A DNA stretch of 7,156 nucleotides, taken from contig PFUQ01000113.1 of the NCBI GenBank assembly GCA_002790175.1, positions 1 through 7,156 of the forward strand. The letters run 5' to 3'. The DNA comes from Flavobacteriales bacterium CG_4_9_14_3_um_filter_32_8 (GTDB taxonomy: Bacteria > Bacteroidota > Bacteroidia > Flavobacteriales_E > Vicingaceae). Made by a program: the position numbers and the translations under genes. Below are positions 5,471 to 7,156 of this stretch, in pieces. Position 1 is the stretch's first letter. Every line of letters starts with the position of its first letter. The notes beneath the pieces were generated by a model. That model was not told where the DNA came from. It did no database searches and was given only the letters and a program-made list of their open reading frames with translations.

Positions 5471-6844
5471 TCACATCAATTCAATAAAAATAAAACTAAT
5501 ACAGCCAGCTAAAAATCCCAATAAAGCTAACCATGCAATATTTTTTAGGTACCAAAAGAAATTTATTTTTTCCATACCCATTGCAACAACACCTGCAGCA
5601 GATCCAATAATAAGCATACTACCACCAGTACCTGCAGAAAAAGCAATAAAGTGCCAAATATGAGCATCTGTTGGAAATGTAGTTGCATCGTACATACCCA
5701 TACTTGCTGCAACTAAGGGAACATTATCAATAACTGCTGAACTAACCCCCAGTAAGATGATAAAAACTTCGTTAGGCATTAATGATCGAACTGTATTTCC
5801 GAAATCAAAAATTAATCCTAGTGATTCCATAGCAGCAACAGTCATTAAAATTCCTAAGAAAAATAAAATAGAAGGAAATTCTATTTTTGTTAAGGCATTA
5901 AGTGTTGGTCCTTTTTGGTGTGGATTAGCTACAATTACCTCCTGTTCTTTTTCTGAATAATTAGACATATTAAATTTCTTATTACTCAATATCTCAGCTA
6001 CTAAAGCAATAATTGCTAGAGATAACATCATGCCAACATAAGGAGGTAAGTGTGTAATAGTTTTGAATATCGGTACAAATACAATTAAACTTAATCCTAA
6101 GTAGAACATTAATTTGCTATGTTTATTCTCGGTTGTTTCATCAATAGTTGCAGTAAAATTTCCTTTAAATGCAGGAAGAAAGCTTGCAATAAATAGAGGA
6201 ACAATTAAACAAAACAAAGAAGGAATTACCAGATATTCCATCAATTTAACTGCAGTTACTTTATTTCCCATCCAAAGCATGGTTGTAGTAACATCACCAA
6301 TTGGAGACCATGCACCACCAGCATTGGCGGAAATAATGATTAAACCTGCATACCAAATTCTATCTTTATTTTCAGGCAATAATTTACGTAAAATAGTAAT
6401 TAAAACAATCGTTGCTGTAAGGTTATCAATAATAGATGATAAAATAAAGCCTAACACACATACAATCCATAGTAATGTTCTTTTTTTGTTGGTTTTGACA
6501 AAACTTTTAATGGTGGAAAAGCCATTAAAATGATCTATAATTTCTACAATAGTCATTGCTCCAATTAAGAAAACCAAAATTTCAGCAGTTTTACCAAAAT
6601 GATGCAAAAGAGTGCCTTCTAATATTGTTAATTTTTCCTCATGCAATAGCCCTCTAAAGCCACTAAATAAGTTATCGGTGTGAGCATCAAAAAAAGTCGA
6701 AAAGTCATCTAACCCTAAAGCTATACCTGTCCAAGCTAACACCATCATTAACAACGCTGGTATTAGCTTGTCAATTTTTAATTTGTGTTCCATTGTAATG
6801 GCTATATAGCCAAAAATAAATATCAATACAACAAATAATTCCAT
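5471..6844 (-). CDS. nhaD: NhaD-type Na+/H+ antiporter
   Basis: NhaD antiporters exchange cytoplasmic Na+ (or Li+) for protons across the inner membrane and support salt and alkaline tolerance. The 457-residue protein is highly hydrophobic, with about 12 possible membrane segments (near 2-18, 27-44, 88-105, 125-150, 165-190, 203-223, 247-263, 268-286, 322-341, 359-383, 397-423, 433-455). The inverted-repeat build of the ion transporter superfamily is visible: SSIIDNLTATIVLI (136-149) pairs with SSAVIDNVPLVAA (368-380), and NAGGAWSPIGDVTTTMLW (174-191) pairs with SAGTGGSMLIIGSAAG (403-418). D140 and D373 lie in these matched IDN turns and are likely functional. The longest soluble loop, about 287-320, is probably cytoplasmic. 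The ATG at 6844 directly precedes the first hydrophobic segment; no Shine-Dalgarno site is evident. It is convergent with the ald unit and appears to be a single-gene transcript, with a -7 box at 6913-6920. Confidence 0.95.
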   Translation of the reverse strand: MELFVVLIFIFGYIAITMEHKLKIDKLIPALLMMVLAWTGIALGLDDFSTFFDAHTDNLFSGFRGLLHEEKLTILEGTLLHHFGKTAEILVFLIGAMTIVEIIDHFNGFSTIKSFVKTNKKRTLLWIVCVLGFILSSIIDNLTATIVLITILRKLLPENKDRIWYAGLIIISANAGGAWSPIGDVTTTMLWMGNKVTAVKLMEYLVIPSLFCLIVPLFIASFLPAFKGNFTATIDETTENKHSKLMFYLGLSLIVFVPIFKTITHLPPYVGMMLSLAIIALVAEILSNKKFNMSNYSEKEQEVIVANPHQKGPTLNALTKIEFPSILFFLGILMTVAAMESLGLIFDFGNTVRSLMPNEVFIILLGVSSAVIDNVPLVAASMGMYDATTFPTDAHIWHFIAFSAGTGGSMLIIGSAAGVVAMGMEKINFFWYLKNIAWLALLGFLAGCISFIFIELM

Positions 6845-6912
6845 AATTCAATAAGTTTTTTTTTGAAATGTTACGTTTATAATTTTAAAATTCTTTTAAC
6901 TAAAAGAACGGA

Positions 6913-6920
6913 CAAATGTA
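6913..6920 (-). promoter_or_regulatory. Probable nhaD promoter -7 box
   Basis: The minus strand reads TACATTTG from 6920 to 6913, a full match to TAnnTTTG, and predicts a transcript start near 6905-6909, about 62 bases before the nhaD ATG. A -33 TTG is not evident at the expected place near 6940, so the promoter may be weak or need an activator. A 17-bp palindrome overlaps its upstream half. Confidence 0.5.
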
Positions 6921-6931
6921 TAAAATACATT
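6915..6931. promoter_or_regulatory. 17-bp palindrome over the nhaD -7 box, candidate operator
   Basis: AATGTAT (6915-6921) and ATACATT (6925-6931) are perfect inverted repeats around a 3-base centre AAA. The left arm overlaps six bases of the -7 box, so a dimeric protein bound here would block the promoter. No regulator is encoded in the window, and short AT-rich palindromes also arise by chance. Confidence 0.35.
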
Positions 6932-6964
6932 CATCTAAAAGTAAAATCTAAAAATGATTTTTGT

Positions 6965-6978
6965 TAAGTTTAAACTTA
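6965..6978. repeat. 14-bp perfect palindrome TAAGTTTAAACTTA
   Basis: The sequence reads identically on both strands with no spacer. It lies 45 bp upstream of the nhaD -7 box and 37 bp beyond the likely end of the small RNA. It could be a protein-binding site or a chance AT-rich palindrome. Confidence 0.35.
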
Positions 6979-7014
6979 TTGTTAACTCTCTGATTCTGAT
7001 TAAAGGTGGGTTCT

Positions 7015-7033
7015 AAAAATTGATTCACATCAA
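7015..7033 (-). terminator. Weak intrinsic terminator of the small RNA
   Basis: On the minus strand UUGAU (7033-7029) pairs with AUCAA (7024-7020) across a GUGA loop and is followed by five U (7019-7015). The stem is only 5 bp and AT-rich, but it sits immediately after the closing stem of the small RNA, where its 3' end would be expected. Confidence 0.45.
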
Positions 7034-7137
7034 AATTTTCATAGTTTTTTAGAGACAATGAAAATTTTTGAAACACTATCTAGATTCCGTTAGCTGACGG
7101 ATGAAGCAGTATATGAAAAACTATGAAAACCCAATGG
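7015..7137 (-). ncRNA. Structured small RNA, 6S-like architecture
   Basis: Read on the minus strand, this is a roughly 120-base RNA between a -7 box (7148-7141) and a weak terminator (7033-7015). Its ends pair in a perfect 14-bp closing stem: 7129-7116 with 7049-7036, UUUUCAUAGUUUUU against AAAAACUAUGAAAA, extended by G-U pairs. Inside lie a short stem, 7112-7108 with 7077-7073 (AUACU/AGUGU), and an apical hairpin UCCGU/ACGGA (7101-7097 with 7090-7086) closed over CAGCUA. The stretch 7072-7050 on the 3' side stays unpaired as a large asymmetric internal loop. A rod with long closing stem, internal bubble and apical hairpin is the shape of 6S RNA, which mimics an open promoter and binds RNA polymerase; a flavobacterial variant (6S-Flavo) is known. 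The match is by architecture only. A cis-acting nhaD leader is the main alternative, but the start box and terminator favour an independent RNA. Confidence 0.55.
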
Positions 7138-7140
7138 GAG

Positions 7141-7148
7141 CAAATATA
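7141..7148 (-). promoter_or_regulatory. -7 box of the small RNA promoter
   Basis: The minus strand reads TATATTTG from 7148 to 7141, a full match to TAnnTTTG. It predicts a transcript start near 7134-7137, just ahead of the 5' arm of the closing stem. The -33 element, if present, lies beyond the right edge of the window. Confidence 0.6.
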
Positions 7149-7156
7149 ACAAACAA

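Larger units (their letters stand above)
6845..7014. other. nhaD upstream region, no protein gene
   Basis: These 170 bp are very AT-rich and contain no plausible reading frame on either strand. They hold the probable nhaD promoter, two palindromes listed separately, and the leader of about 60 bases before the nhaD start. The stretch from 6985 to 7014 shows nothing I can interpret. Confidence 0.6.

Noticed and set aside
5757..5960. Plus-strand open frame of 67 codons
   Set aside because: Antisense to nhaD, no motif and no initiation signal.
6114..6533. Plus-strand open frame of 139 codons
   Set aside because: Long but wholly antisense to nhaD, whose motifs and membrane pattern are unmistakable. 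The hydrophobic residues are a by-product of the opposite strand.
7101..7156. Plus-strand frame from an ATG (MKQYMKNYENPMG...) open to the window edge
   Set aside because: Only 18 codons are visible, there is no promoter or ribosome site, and the bases are better explained by the small-RNA stem on the other strand.
1..7156. Defence island, CRISPR array, toxin-antitoxin or mobile element
   Set aside because: No repeats with spacers, transposase, integrase, restriction or toxin signature was found. The PglZ domain here belongs to PorX, fused to a receiver domain, and not to a BREX phage-defence system.

Overview
The window looks like chromosomal DNA of a Bacteroidota bacterium, most likely of the Flavobacteriales. 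It is strongly AT-rich. Several intergenic regions carry the Bacteroidota-type -7 promoter box TAnnTTTG, and Shine-Dalgarno sites are weak or absent. It also encodes PorX, a response regulator confined to this phylum. No insertion sequence, phage gene, tRNA, rRNA or CRISPR array was seen.

Layout from left to right. (a) 1-341, minus: the N-terminal part of an unrecognised acidic protein that runs off the left edge. (b) 427-1659, minus: an HD-domain phosphohydrolase related to SAMHD1 and bacterial dNTPases. (c) 1660-1739: a compact divergent promoter region in which two -7 boxes lie back to back, one base apart. (d) 1740-5415, plus: porX (T9SS response regulator with a PglZ domain), tsaE (t6A tRNA modification ATPase, overlapping porX by 4 bp), ald (alanine dehydrogenase family, with its own strong-looking promoter over the 3' end of tsaE), and a small membrane-anchored protein with a TTG start. 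(e) 5417-5450: a symmetric hairpin that can terminate transcription from both sides. (f) 5471-6844, minus: nhaD, a Na+/H+ antiporter. (g) 6845-7156: 312 bp without a protein gene. It holds a likely nhaD promoter with palindromes and, at 7015-7148 on the minus strand, what looks like a complete small RNA gene: -7 box, long closing stem, apical hairpin and terminator. Its shape recalls 6S RNA.

Most genes here are housekeeping or conserved lineage genes. porX would work with a PorY kinase encoded elsewhere to control the type IX secretion system. tsaE would act with TsaB and TsaD in tRNA modification, and nhaD in sodium and pH homeostasis. The points most worth a second look are the unannotated structured RNA upstream of nhaD, its alternative 3' hairpin, the Gln found where the catalytic His of alanine dehydrogenases normally sits, and the interlocked HD/porX promoters.
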